From Variovorax paradoxus (GTDB lineage Bacteria; Pseudomonadota; Gammaproteobacteria; Burkholderiales; Burkholderiaceae_C): a DNA stretch of 64,000 nt. The DNA lies in the NCBI GenBank assembly GCA_016806145.1, contig CP063167.1, positions 1,918,501-1,982,500 on the forward strand, in the 5' to 3' direction. Below are positions 53,904 to 61,986 of this stretch, piece after piece. A program made the position numbers and the translations under genes. Below the pieces are notes generated by a model that searched no databases, was not told where the DNA came from, and was given only the letters and a program-made list of their open reading frames with translations. How positions within the stretch are numbered: the stretch's first letter is position 1; every line of letters starts with the position of its first letter.

Positions 53904-55037
53904 ATGACACGTTTTCTCCACACGGCCGACTGGCAGATCGGCCGCCAGTTCGCGAGCTTCGACCCCGAGCACGCGCCGATCCTGGCCGAGGCGCGCATCG
54001 CCGTGGTCGAACGCCTCGCCGCGCTCGCGCTCGAGCACCGGGTCGACGCCGTGCTGGTCGCGGGCGACGTGTTCGATGCCCAGACCGTGTCCGAGCGCAC
54101 GCTGCGCCGGCTGTTCAATGCACTCGCCGCCTATTCCGGCCCCTGGCTGCTGATCCCCGGCAACCACGACGCCGCACTGGCCGAGAGCGTGTGGACGCGC
54201 GCGCAGCGCCTGGGCGCGGTGCCGGCCCACGTGCACCTGCTGCTCGCGCCCGAGCTGCGCCTGTTCGAGGCCCAGGGCTTCGCGGTGCTGCCCGCGCCGC
54301 TCGCGCAGCGCCACACCTACAACGACCTCACGGCCTGGTTCGACGAGGCCGACACGCCCGCGGGCCTGCTGCGCATCGGCCTCGCGCACGGCAGCGTGCA
54401 GGGCCTGCTGTCGGAGGACATCGATTCGGCCAACCCGATCGCGCCCGAGCGCGCGGCGAGCGCGCGGCTCGACTACCTCGCGCTCGGCGACTGGCACGGC
54501 TGCAAGCGCATCGACGCGCGCACCTGGTACGCGGGCACGCCCGAGCCCGACCGCTTCAAGGACAACGGCTCGGGCCAGGCGCTGCTGGTCGAGATCGATG
54601 CGCCCGCTGCCGAGCCGCGCGTCACGCAGCTCCAGGTCGGCCGCTTCCGCTGGCAGGCCATCGCCGGCGTGCTGCAGGTCGCGACCGACGCCGATGCGCT
54701 CGAAGCGCAGCTCGAGGGGCTCGATGCGAACGACGTGGTCGACCTGCGCGTGCAGGGTCGCATCGACCTCGCGGGGTTGCAGCGGCTGCAGGCCGCGATC
54801 GGCCGCGCGGAGGCACGCGCGCGCCACCTGCAGGCCGACCTGTCGGCGCTGCGGCTCGAGCCCACCGACGAGGACATCGCCGGCCTGCGCGCCGACGGCT
54901 ACCTCGGCGAGGTGATGCAGGAACTGCGCGAGGCCCAGGCCGGCGCGGACCCGGCGCAGGCGCGCATCGCGCAGGACGCGCTGGCGCTGCTCGCGGCCGA
55001 ACTCGCGCGCGGCGCGGCGGAGGGAGCCCGGCCATGA
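53904..55037 (+). CDS. SbcD/YhaO-like metallophosphoesterase (DNA repair exonuclease)
   Basis: The 377-residue protein has the calcineurin-like motifs of SbcD/Mre11: TADWQIG (near residue 10), VAGDVFDAQT, PGNHD, LAHGSVQG and GDWHGCK. The second metal ligand of the first motif, normally His in DWH, is Gln here. The C-terminal half resembles SbcD capping regions. It is coupled to an SMC-like ATPase gene by a four-base overlap. The pair likely acts in double-strand break or DNA end processing. The leader is pyrimidine-rich and no Shine-Dalgarno is seen. Confidence 0.87.
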   Translation: MTRFLHTADWQIGRQFASFDPEHAPILAEARIAVVERLAALALEHRVDAVLVAGDVFDAQTVSERTLRRLFNALAAYSGPWLLIPGNHDAALAESVWTRAQRLGAVPAHVHLLLAPELRLFEAQGFAVLPAPLAQRHTYNDLTAWFDEADTPAGLLRIGLAHGSVQGLLSEDIDSANPIAPERAASARLDYLALGDWHGCKRIDARTWYAGTPEPDRFKDNGSGQALLVEIDAPAAEPRVTQLQVGRFRWQAIAGVLQVATDADALEAQLEGLDANDVVDLRVQGRIDLAGLQRLQAAIGRAEARARHLQADLSALRLEPTDEDIAGLRADGYLGEVMQELREAQAGADPAQARIAQDALALLAAELARGAAEGARP

Positions 55038-57694
55038 AGCTGCAGATCACCCGCATGCGCGTCGAGCAGCTGCGGCGCTTTCGCGCGCCGTTCGAACTCG
55101 ACGGCTTCGAGCCCGGCCTCAACATCGTCGCGGCCGCCAACGAGGCCGGCAAGAGCACGCTGGTGCGCGCCATCCGCGCGGCCTTCTTCGAGCGCCACCG
55201 TTCCACCCAGGTCGAGGACCTGCGCCCCTGGGGCGAGGGCACGGGCGCCGCGCCGCAGGTCGAGCTCGACTTCCTGCTCGACGGCCAGCCGCACCGGCTG
55301 ATGAAGAGCTTCCTCGCGAAAAAGCGCTGCGTGCTCGATGCCGGCGCGCGCAGCCTCGAGGGCACCGAGGCCGAGGACCACCTGGCGCAGCTGTTCGGTT
55401 TTTCGTTCGCGGCCAAGGGCGCGAGCCGGCCCGAGAACTGGGGCATTCCGGGGCTGCTGTGGGTGGAACAGGGACGCGGCCAGGAGCTCGACGTGAGCCA
55501 TGCGCGCGACCACCTGCACGATGCGCTGCGCGACCCGGCCGGCGATGCCGCGGCGCCGCTCGCCGCGAGCGGCGGCGATGCGCTGCTCGACAGCCTGCGC
55601 GCTCAGCGCGACGAACTGCTGACCTCGACCGGCAAGCCGCGCGCCGCCTATGCCGAGGTCATCGAGCAGGCCGCCGCGCTGCAGGCGCAGCGCGCCGCGC
55701 TCGATGCGCAGATCACCAGCTACCGCGAGCAGGTCGACCAGCTCGCGCTGATGCGCCAGCAGCACCAGGCCGACGAGACGGCCCGGCCCTGGGACGCGCT
55801 GCGCGAGGAACTGCAGGCCGCGCAGACGCGCAACGAGTCACTGCAGGCCGGCCAGGCGCAACTGCTTGGCGACCGCGCGCGGCTGCGGCAGTTGCAGGAG
55901 ACGCGCGACCTGCTCGCCAAGGCGCTCGAAGGCCTGGCGCAACAGCAGGCGACCGCGCAGGCGCGCGAGCGGGCCGCCGAGGAGGCCGAACGCCAGTTGC
56001 GCGAGAGCGACGAGGCCGTGGCCCAGGCGCGCACGCAGGCCGACGCGGCGCAACGGCGCGTCGATGCCGCGCGCGAGGCCTGGCGCGCGGCAAGCCAGGA
56101 AGCGCAGCGGCGCGGCCTGCAGCAGCAATTGCAGCAGGCCCAGGCCGAGGTCGCGCGCCATGCCGAGAACCTCGCGCGCGCCGAGGAAGCGCAGGAGCGG
56201 CTCGCGGCCCTGCGCGCCACGGCTGCCTCCACACCGGCGATCCAGCCGGCCGAGCTCGACCGGCTGCTCAAGCTCGAACGCGCCGAGCGCGATGCCGACC
56301 TGCGCCGCCAGGCTGTCGCCACGCGATTGCAGTTCGTGCTGCCCGAAGGCCAGGCGCTGCGCCTGCAGGCGCGCGGCGAAAGCCACGAGCTGCGCGCCGA
56401 GGGCGAACGGCTCGTCGACGCGCCCGCCACGCTGCACCTGCCCGGCGGCGGGCAACTGATCATCACGCCCGGCGGCAACGACCTCGCGGGCCTGGCGCGC
56501 CAGCATGCCGATGCGCGCGAGGCGCTGCAGGCGGCGCTGCGCTCGCTCGGCGTGGACGAGGTCGCGCAGGCCCAGGCGCGGCAGCGCGCCGCGGCCGACC
56601 TCGAGGCCCAGACCCGGCTCGCGCAGCAGGCGCTGGCGATCGTCGCGCCGCGCGCATCATCGACGCTGCGCGGCGAGCATGCCCAGGCGCAGGCACGCCA
56701 TGCGGGCGCGCAGGCCGCGCTCGAACGGCTGCCCGCGCCGCCCGCGGGCGAGCCGCCGTCGATCGAGGAGGCCGAGGCCGCGCAGGAAGCCGCCCTGGCG
56801 GCCGAGCAGGCGCTGCGCAAGACCCTGGGCGAGGCGCAGCGCCGCCAGTCGGCCGCGCAGGGCGCGAGCGAGGCAGCGCGGCGCGAACTGGCCGCGGCCC
56901 AGGCCACGCTGGCCGACCCGGGCCGCCAGCAGCGCCAGGCGCAGGCCAACCAGCAACTGCTGGCCGCGAGCGCCGAGGCCGATGCCCTGGCCGCGCGCAT
57001 CGAGCTCACCGAGACCGAGTTGCAGGCCGCGCGGCCCGACATCGTGCTGCAGGACATCGAGCGGCTGCGGCGCAGCATCGAGCAACTGATGCGCGGCCAC
57101 CAGCAGCGGCGCGAACAGCTGCTGGTGCTGGAGAGCGGCCTGCAGCAGGCCGGCGCCCAGGGCCTCGAGGAACAGCGCGAGGCGCTGGCCGGCCAGCTCG
57201 CGCAGGCGCAGCGCCGGCAGGCCGACCTGCAGCGCCGTGCCGAGGCGCTGTCGCTGCTGTGCCGCAAGCTCGAGCAGAAGCGGCAGGCCACGCTGACCCG
57301 ACTGCAGGCACCGCTGCAGGCGCGCATGCAGCACTACCTGCCGTTGCTGATGCCCGGCGCCACGGTGGAGATGGATGCGGGGCTCGCGCCCGCCACGCTC
57401 ACGCGCGCGCGCCTGGGTGGCGCGGTGGAGAGCGGTCAGTTGCAGGAATTGAGCTTCGGCGCGCGCGAGCAGCTGCGGCTCATCAGCCGCTTCGCCTATG
57501 CCGACCTGCTGCAGGAGGCGGGCCGTCCGACCCTGCTGATCCTCGACGACGCGCTGGTGCACAGCGATGCGCCGCGCCTGGCGCAGATGAAGCGCGTGCT
57601 GTTCGATGCGGCGCAGCGGCACCAGGTGCTGCTGTTCACCTGCCATCCCGAGGACTGGCGCGATATGGGGGTAGCACTGCGGCCGCTGGCCTGA
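55034..57694 (+). CDS. SbcC/YhaN-like SMC-family ATPase
   Basis: The 886-residue protein has a Walker A ANEAGKST (near 36-42), a long coiled-coil middle rich in Ala, Gln, Arg and Glu, and a C-terminal ABC-type signature LSFGAREQLRL and Walker B TLLILDDALVHSD. No CxxC zinc hook is found. In its place a glycine-rich beta-like part (around VLPEGQALRLQARGESHELRAEG to TPGGNDLAGLARQ) lies between the coils. This is nearer to YhaN-type ATPases than to canonical SbcC or Rad50. It works with the metallophosphoesterase encoded upstream. Confidence 0.87.
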   Translation: MKLQITRMRVEQLRRFRAPFELDGFEPGLNIVAAANEAGKSTLVRAIRAAFFERHRSTQVEDLRPWGEGTGAAPQVELDFLLDGQPHRLMKSFLAKKRCVLDAGARSLEGTEAEDHLAQLFGFSFAAKGASRPENWGIPGLLWVEQGRGQELDVSHARDHLHDALRDPAGDAAAPLAASGGDALLDSLRAQRDELLTSTGKPRAAYAEVIEQAAALQAQRAALDAQITSYREQVDQLALMRQQHQADETARPWDALREELQAAQTRNESLQAGQAQLLGDRARLRQLQETRDLLAKALEGLAQQQATAQARERAAEEAERQLRESDEAVAQARTQADAAQRRVDAAREAWRAASQEAQRRGLQQQLQQAQAEVARHAENLARAEEAQERLAALRATAASTPAIQPAELDRLLKLERAERDADLRRQAVATRLQFVLPEGQALRLQARGESHELRAEGERLVDAPATLHLPGGGQLIITPGGNDLAGLARQHADAREALQAALRSLGVDEVAQAQARQRAAADLEAQTRLAQQALAIVAPRASSTLRGEHAQAQARHAGAQAALERLPAPPAGEPPSIEEAEAAQEAALAAEQALRKTLGEAQRRQSAAQGASEAARRELAAAQATLADPGRQQRQAQANQQLLAASAEADALAARIELTETELQAARPDIVLQDIERLRRSIEQLMRGHQQRREQLLVLESGLQQAGAQGLEEQREALAGQLAQAQRRQADLQRRAEALSLLCRKLEQKRQATLTRLQAPLQARMQHYLPLLMPGATVEMDAGLAPATLTRARLGGAVESGQLQELSFGAREQLRLISRFAYADLLQEAGRPTLLILDDALVHSDAPRLAQMKRVLFDAAQRHQVLLFTCHPEDWRDMGVALRPLA

Positions 57695-57698
57695 GCGG

Positions 57699-57710
57699 GC
57701 CGGGCCCGGC
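57699..57710. terminator. palindrome between convergent genes
   Basis: GCCGGGCCCGGC is a perfect 12-bp palindrome just after the SbcC-like stop and before the converging small membrane protein gene. It can form a short G+C stem; no U-run follows. Confidence 0.4.
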
Positions 57711-57715
57711 TGGCC

Positions 57716-57952
57716 TTACTTCGCCAGCCCGACCGGCATGCTCGCCAGCGAAATCTCTTCGGGTTGCGTCTGCACCGACACGGCCGACGCGGGTGACTGC
57801 GCCACGGCCGCCCGCTCGCGCTGCACCGCGAGGTAGAGGCAGGCCATGGTGACGACCACCACCACCAGCGACACGAGCACGGTCCATGTGGCGAGCGAAG
57901 CCTCCTTGTGGCCGCCGCCATCCGCGATCCAGTTCTTTTGCGCCACAGCCAT
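57716..57952 (-). CDS. small single-span membrane protein of unknown function
   Basis: The 78-residue protein has one membrane helix (ATWTVLVSLVVVVVTMACLYLAV, about residues 21-43) preceded by a short polar N-terminus (MAVAQKNWIADGGGHKEAS) and followed by a polar tail. The preceding 115 bases hold no other gene. I do not recognise the family. A frame of this length with a clean helix is likely real in this coding-dense window. Confidence 0.6.
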   Translation of the reverse strand: MAVAQKNWIADGGGHKEASLATWTVLVSLVVVVVTMACLYLAVQRERAAVAQSPASAVSVQTQPEEISLASMPVGLAK

Positions 57953-58067
57953 TTGGGAACCTCCAGGAATATGGCCGCAATGATCGCGAGGGGCGCCGGG
58001 GAGGGCACGTCGGACGGCGCCGATGGCGCATGTAACTGGATGCCTCCTGCGGCTGGCGGCGGCCTGC

Positions 58068-58388
58068 TCAATCGGTGGCGACCAGCTTGAGCCCGATCAC
58101 GCCCGCGAGGATCAGGCCGATGCACAGCAGCCGCAGCGGCGCCGCCGAATCGCCGAGCGCGAGCACGCCGACGATCGCGGTGCCCGCCGCGCCGATGCCG
58201 GTCCAGACCGCGTAGCCGGTGCCCATGGGCAGGGTGCGCATCGAGAACGACAGCAGCACCACGCTCGACAGCCCCGTGGCGACCGTGAACAGGGCCGGCA
58301 CCAGCCGCGTGAAGCCCTCGGAGGACTTCATCGCGAAGGCGAAGGCGATCTCCAGCAGCCCGGCGATGCCGAGCAGGGTCCAGGCCAC
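58068..58388 (-). CDS. SMR family efflux protein (SugE/EmrE-like)
   Basis: The 106-residue protein has four membrane helices with SMR features: AWTLLGIAGLLEIAFAFAMKSSEGFTRL (with the conserved Glu in helix 1), the WTGIGAAGTAIVGVLALGDSA segment and the C-terminal LILAGVIGLKLVATD. The starting GTG lies two bases downstream of the AhpD-like gene's stop on the minus strand. SMR proteins export quaternary ammonium compounds, guanidinium or other small cations; the substrate is not determined. It is co-transcribed with the AhpD-like gene. Confidence 0.9.
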   Translation of the reverse strand: MAWTLLGIAGLLEIAFAFAMKSSEGFTRLVPALFTVATGLSSVVLLSFSMRTLPMGTGYAVWTGIGAAGTAIVGVLALGDSAAPLRLLCIGLILAGVIGLKLVATD

Positions 58389-58390
58389 GC

Positions 58391-58855
58391 TCAGGCCTTG
58401 GCGGCGGCCGCGGCTGCCGCCGGCGTGGCGCGGAAGGTCACGCCGAGGCGGTTGAAGGCGTTCATCAGGCCGATGGCATAGGTCAGGTCGACCAGTTCCT
58501 TCTCGCTGAATTCGGCGCTGGCGGCCTGGTAGTCGGCATCGGGCACGCCGGTGTCGGCCACGCGCGTCACCGATTCCGACCAGGCCAGCGCTGCGCGTTC
58601 GCGCGCGCTGAACACGGCGCCGGCCTCGTGCCACACCGGCACCAGCACCAGCTTGTCGACGGCGAGGCCGCCCTTGAGCAGGTCGCGCGAATGCATGTCG
58701 ATGCAGTAGGCGCAGCCGTTGATCTGCGAGACGCGCAGGTAGACGAGGTCGACCAGTTCCTTGGGCAGGCCGCTCTTCTGGAGCGCGGCGTACACCCCGC
58801 CGAAGGCCTTGTAGCCTTCGGGCGAAACCTTGGCGTAGTCGATGCGATGGGTCAT
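58391..58855 (-). CDS. carboxymuconolactone decarboxylase/AhpD-like protein
   Basis: The 154-residue protein belongs to the CMD/AhpD family with the redox motif GCAYCIDMH. Such proteins act in peroxide defence or as oxidoreductase partners. AGAGGATCC precedes ATG 58855. Together with the SMR gene it forms a leftward operon whose promoter carries the bipartite TCATGG element (58924-58961) shared with the flavin reductase gene beside mocR. Confidence 0.9.
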   Translation of the reverse strand: MTHRIDYAKVSPEGYKAFGGVYAALQKSGLPKELVDLVYLRVSQINGCAYCIDMHSRDLLKGGLAVDKLVLVPVWHEAGAVFSARERAALAWSESVTRVADTGVPDADYQAASAEFSEKELVDLTYAIGLMNAFNRLGVTFRATPAAAAAAAKA

Positions 58856-58923
58856 GACGGATCCTCTGGAAGCAATGTGCGTTGAATGAAGAACCGTATG
58901 GTGCTCCGGCTTGGTCTACTTCA

Positions 58924-58961
58924 GAAGAGCCATGATTGGCCTTGCGTTCTAGGCCATGATC
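58924..58961 (-). promoter_or_regulatory. bipartite element copy 1 (upstream of AhpD-like gene)
   Basis: On the minus strand GATCATGGCC (58961-58952), a 16-base spacer and TCATGGCTCTTC (58935-58924) reproduce exactly the arrangement at 60445-60482, in the same orientation relative to the downstream gene. The TCATGG cores are direct repeats about two helical turns apart. It lies 69 bases from the AhpD-like start and is a likely MocR-type regulator site. Confidence 0.75.
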
Positions 58962-58974
58962 CGGCCTAGGCGCT

Positions 58975-60474
58975 TCACATCAACGGCAGGATCCGGCGTG
59001 CGAGCCTCTCGGCCGTGGCGGTGGAATCGATGTTCGTGAAGGCCACCATCAGCGCGGGCGCGATGTCCCGGTCGACGGCCCAGTCGCTCAGCGCCTCCGC
59101 GAACAGGCCTTCCTCGCGCATGCGCGCGACCAGCCTGCGGTCGGAGCGCCGGCCCTGCAGCCGCAGGATCAGGTGCATGCCGCCGGGCTGTTCGTCGATG
59201 CGCACCTTGGCGCCGAGCACGCGCTCGAGGCCGATGCGGGTCGCGTCGCGGCGCTCGGCATAGAGCCTGCGCATGCGCTGGATGTGGCGCGCGAAATGCC
59301 CTTCGGCGATGAAGTCGGCGACGATGGCCTGCGTGAGCTGCGGGCTGCCGCCCGCGAACATGGCCTGGGTCCGTTCGAAGCGCTCGACCTGCGCCTCGGG
59401 CACGACGAGGTAGGCCAGCCGCAGGCTCGGAAACAGCACCTTGCTGAAGGTGCCGGCATAGATCACGCGGCCGTCGCGGTCCAGGCTCTTGAGCGCGGGC
59501 AGCGGACGGCTGGCATAGCGGTACTCGCCGTCGTAGTCGTCCTCGACGATCCACGACTGGTTGCGCCGGGCCCAGTCGAGCAGCGCGAGCCGGCGCGGCA
59601 GCGACAGCGAGACGCACAGCGGGCTCTGGTGTGCGGGCGTGACCACCGCGGCACGCGCCTTCGGGGCCAGCCGCAGGCCCTCGGCCACCACCAAGCCCTC
59701 GGCGTCCACCGGCACCGCCACGCCCGCCAGACGCATCGCGGCCAGCAGTTCGCGCGTGGGCGGATAGCCAGGGTTCTCGAACCACACGCGGTCGGCGGGC
59801 TTGAGCAGCGCCTGCGCGACCAGCTCGAGCGTGTGGCGGTAGCCCGAGGTGAGGAAGACCTGCGAGGGCGCGCAGTCGATGCCGCGCGACACATGCAGAT
59901 AGGCGGCGATCCCGGCGCGCAGCGCGGGCAGGCCCGGCACGGCCGGATGCGTCATGTCGATCGGCTGCATCGCGCGCGCGGCGCGTGCGCCAAGCCGTGC
60001 CCAGATCTTGCGCGGAAAGACGTCGAGCGCGGGCAGGCCCATCTGGAACGGCAGGATCGAATCGGGCCGGAAGCTCGGCGTGTAGGGGGTTGCCGCCACC
60101 GGCTGCTCGCGCGCGACCGGCATGCGCGGGCGCAGGCTCGGCGACACCATCGTGCCCGCCTGTCCGCGCGCCTGGATGTAGCCCTCGGCCGCGAGCAGGC
60201 CGTAGGCGGCATCGATGGTGCCGCGCGCCAGGCCGAGTTCCTGCGTGAGCGCGCGCGCCGAGGGGATGCGGTCGCCGGGGTTCAGCGTGCCGCTCGCGAT
60301 CGCGTTGCGGAAGCGCCCGTAGATCTGCCGGTAGTAGGGCTCCGGCGACTTCGGGTCCAGCGGCGAGAGATGGGCGAGGGTCCCTGCGGCCATGGCGTGC
60401 TCGAGGAGAGAGGAAGGTGCGCGGGATCGTAGCACCGGGCCATCGATCATGGCCCATTCGAGAAGTCGATTCAT
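58975..60474 (-). CDS. MocR-type GntR/aminotransferase regulator
   Basis: The protein (499 residues from 60474, or 472 from ATG 60393) has an N-terminal winged helix (PEPYYRQIYGRFRNAIASGTLNPGDRIPSARALTQELGLARGTIDAAYGLLAAEGYI) and an aminotransferase-like domain with the PLP lysine in YAGTFSKVLFPSL. MocR/PdxR regulators bind PLP and control adjacent genes. It sits between the AhpD/SMR operon and the divergent AzoR-like gene, and the shared elements at both promoters are its likely sites. Start 60393 (MAAGTLAHLS) is equally plausible. Confidence 0.92.
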   Translation of the reverse strand: MNRLLEWAMIDGPVLRSRAPSSLLEHAMAAGTLAHLSPLDPKSPEPYYRQIYGRFRNAIASGTLNPGDRIPSARALTQELGLARGTIDAAYGLLAAEGYIQARGQAGTMVSPSLRPRMPVAREQPVAATPYTPSFRPDSILPFQMGLPALDVFPRKIWARLGARAARAMQPIDMTHPAVPGLPALRAGIAAYLHVSRGIDCAPSQVFLTSGYRHTLELVAQALLKPADRVWFENPGYPPTRELLAAMRLAGVAVPVDAEGLVVAEGLRLAPKARAAVVTPAHQSPLCVSLSLPRRLALLDWARRNQSWIVEDDYDGEYRYASRPLPALKSLDRDGRVIYAGTFSKVLFPSLRLAYLVVPEAQVERFERTQAMFAGGSPQLTQAIVADFIAEGHFARHIQRMRRLYAERRDATRIGLERVLGAKVRIDEQPGGMHLILRLQGRRSDRRLVARMREEGLFAEALSDWAVDRDIAPALMVAFTNIDSTATAERLARRILPLM

Positions 60475-60482
60475 GGCTCTTC
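60445..60482 (+). promoter_or_regulatory. bipartite element copy 2 (between mocR and AzoR-like gene)
   Basis: GATCATGGCC (60445-60454), 16 bases, then TCATGGCTCTTC (60471-60482); the two outer parts are identical to copy 1 and so is the spacing. A -10-like TAGAAT lies about 20 bases downstream (near 60502-60507) and ATG 60538 follows. It overlaps the start of the longer mocR reading frame, which suggests autoregulation. Confidence 0.75.
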
Positions 60483-60537
60483 ATGGCAGGCCATGCAATT
60501 CCTAGAATCGCCGGCATCACATCATGGGGAGCGAACG

Positions 60538-61143
60538 ATGAACATCCTGCACCTGGACTGCAGCCCGCGCGGGCAAGACTCCGAGAGCCGCCGGCTCTCG
60601 CACGGGATCGTCGAACACCTTCGCAGGCAGGCGCCCGCGGCGCGGCTCGTGCGGCGCGCGATCGGCGACGGCGGCCTCGCGCACATCGACGCCAACTACG
60701 CGCTTGGACAGCATTCGGCCACGGCCGAGGTCGCGCCGCGGGGCGCGGTCGCGACTTCCGATGTCCTGATCGAGGAACTCGAGAAGGCCGACGTGGTGGT
60801 CATCGGCACGCCGATGCACAACCTGAGCCTGCCCTCGGTGCTCAAGGCCTGGATCGACCACGTGGTGCGCGCGCGCCGCACCTTTCGCATGACGCCCGAA
60901 GGCAAGGTCGGCATGCTGCGCGACCGGCCCGTGTTCATCGCGATCGCCTCGGGTGGCCGCTTCTCGGGCGAGCGCGCGCGGCAGCCCGATTTCCTCACGC
61001 CCTACCTGCGCGCGATCCTCGGCAGCATCGGGCTCACCGAGTTGCACTTCTTCTCGGTGCAGGGCACGGGACTGGGCGAAACGGCCGTGGCCGAGGCGAG
61101 GTCCGCTGCGGACCTTGCGCTCGCGGCGCACTTCGGGAACTAA
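60538..61143 (+). CDS. azoR: FMN-dependent NADH-azoreductase / quinone reductase (AzoR-like)
   Basis: The 201-residue flavodoxin-like protein matches AzoR/NQO family: MNILHLDCSPRGQDSESRRLSH (phosphate loop), ADVVVIGTPMHNLSLPSVLKAWIDHVVRARRTFRMTPEGKVGML and IAIASGGRFS. Members reduce quinones and azo dyes with NAD(P)H. The GGGGAGC ribosome site fits ATG 60538. It is divergent from mocR and carries a MocR-type element in its promoter. Confidence 0.92.
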   Translation: MNILHLDCSPRGQDSESRRLSHGIVEHLRRQAPAARLVRRAIGDGGLAHIDANYALGQHSATAEVAPRGAVATSDVLIEELEKADVVVIGTPMHNLSLPSVLKAWIDHVVRARRTFRMTPEGKVGMLRDRPVFIAIASGGRFSGERARQPDFLTPYLRAILGSIGLTELHFFSVQGTGLGETAVAEARSAADLALAAHFGN

Positions 61144-61150
61144 CCCGGGC

Positions 61151-61939
61151 TCAGGCGAACATCGCGCGCGAGATGCCAGCGCGCCGCAGCATGGCCTCGA
61201 ACACCAGCCGGTTGACGGGGCCGCGCCCCGCGACGCGCGTGGCCGGCACGGTCTCGAGGATCTCGGCGGGAATGGCGCGGTTGGCTCCGCGGCCGGCATC
61301 GGACGCGAGCTGGATCTCGCAGGCGCGCTGCAGGGTCCACAGCCGGTTGAAGGCGGTCGGGATGTCGGGACCCGCGGTCAGCAGCCCGTGGTTGCGCAGG
61401 ATCAGGTGGTTGGCCTGGCCGAGCGAGCGCACCAGCCGCGGCTGCTCGTCGAGGTTCGTGGTCACGCCCTCGTAGTCGTGGTAGGCCACGTCGCCGTACA
61501 TCATCGCGCTGTAGAAGTTGTCGTGGCGCAGGCCCTCTTCCTTCGACGCGACGGCGCAGCCCGCGGTGGTGTGCACGTGCATGACGCAGTGCGCATCGGG
61601 CCGCGCGGCATGCACCGCGCTGTGGATCACGAAGCCCGCCTTGTTGACGGTGTAGGCGCTCTCGCTTTGCGAGTTGCCGCCGATGTCGGTGCAGATCAGA
61701 TTCTGCGGCGTGACCTCGGCGTAGTGCAGGCCGAAGGGGTTGATCAGGTAGCGCGCTTCCGATCCCTCGCCGGCCTCGTCCACGCGCAGCGTGATGTGGT
61801 TGAAGATCAGCTCGGTCCAGCCGAGGTGGTCGAACAGCCGGTAGCAGCAGGCCAGGTCGAGCCGGGCAGTCCATTCGGCGGCCGGCATGCCGGCCGGCGC
61901 GGGGGGAGCGGGTGGGGCCGAGGCCGCATCCATCGTCAT
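61151..61939 (-). CDS. class II aldolase/adducin family protein
   Basis: The 262-residue protein has the class II aldolase fold: LACCYRLFDHLGWTELIFNHITLRV, INPFGLHYAEVTPQNLICTDIGG, metal-ligand histidines in HCVMHVHTTAG and LILRNHGLLTAG. Members act as fuculose-1-phosphate or similar aldolases, or in other catabolic roles. AGGAG lies before ATG 61939. The gene clusters with two tripartite-type binding proteins, so a role in carboxylate or sugar-acid breakdown is plausible; substrate unknown. Confidence 0.88.
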   Translation of the reverse strand: MTMDAASAPPAPPAPAGMPAAEWTARLDLACCYRLFDHLGWTELIFNHITLRVDEAGEGSEARYLINPFGLHYAEVTPQNLICTDIGGNSQSESAYTVNKAGFVIHSAVHAARPDAHCVMHVHTTAGCAVASKEEGLRHDNFYSAMMYGDVAYHDYEGVTTNLDEQPRLVRSLGQANHLILRNHGLLTAGPDIPTAFNRLWTLQRACEIQLASDAGRGANRAIPAEILETVPATRVAGRGPVNRLVFEAMLRRAGISRAMFA

Positions 61940-61986
61940 TCGTGTGTCTCCTGGGTTCTTCGTTCGGATCGTGAGGGGTGTGCCGG

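Noticed and set aside
51166..53907. A 913-residue open frame on the plus strand antisense to mmsA and running through the LysR gene region
   Set aside because: It overlaps the strongly supported mmsA gene on the opposite strand and the LysR gene in another frame. High G+C codon bias opens such shadow frames; its protein is Arg/Gly/Ala-rich without family motifs.
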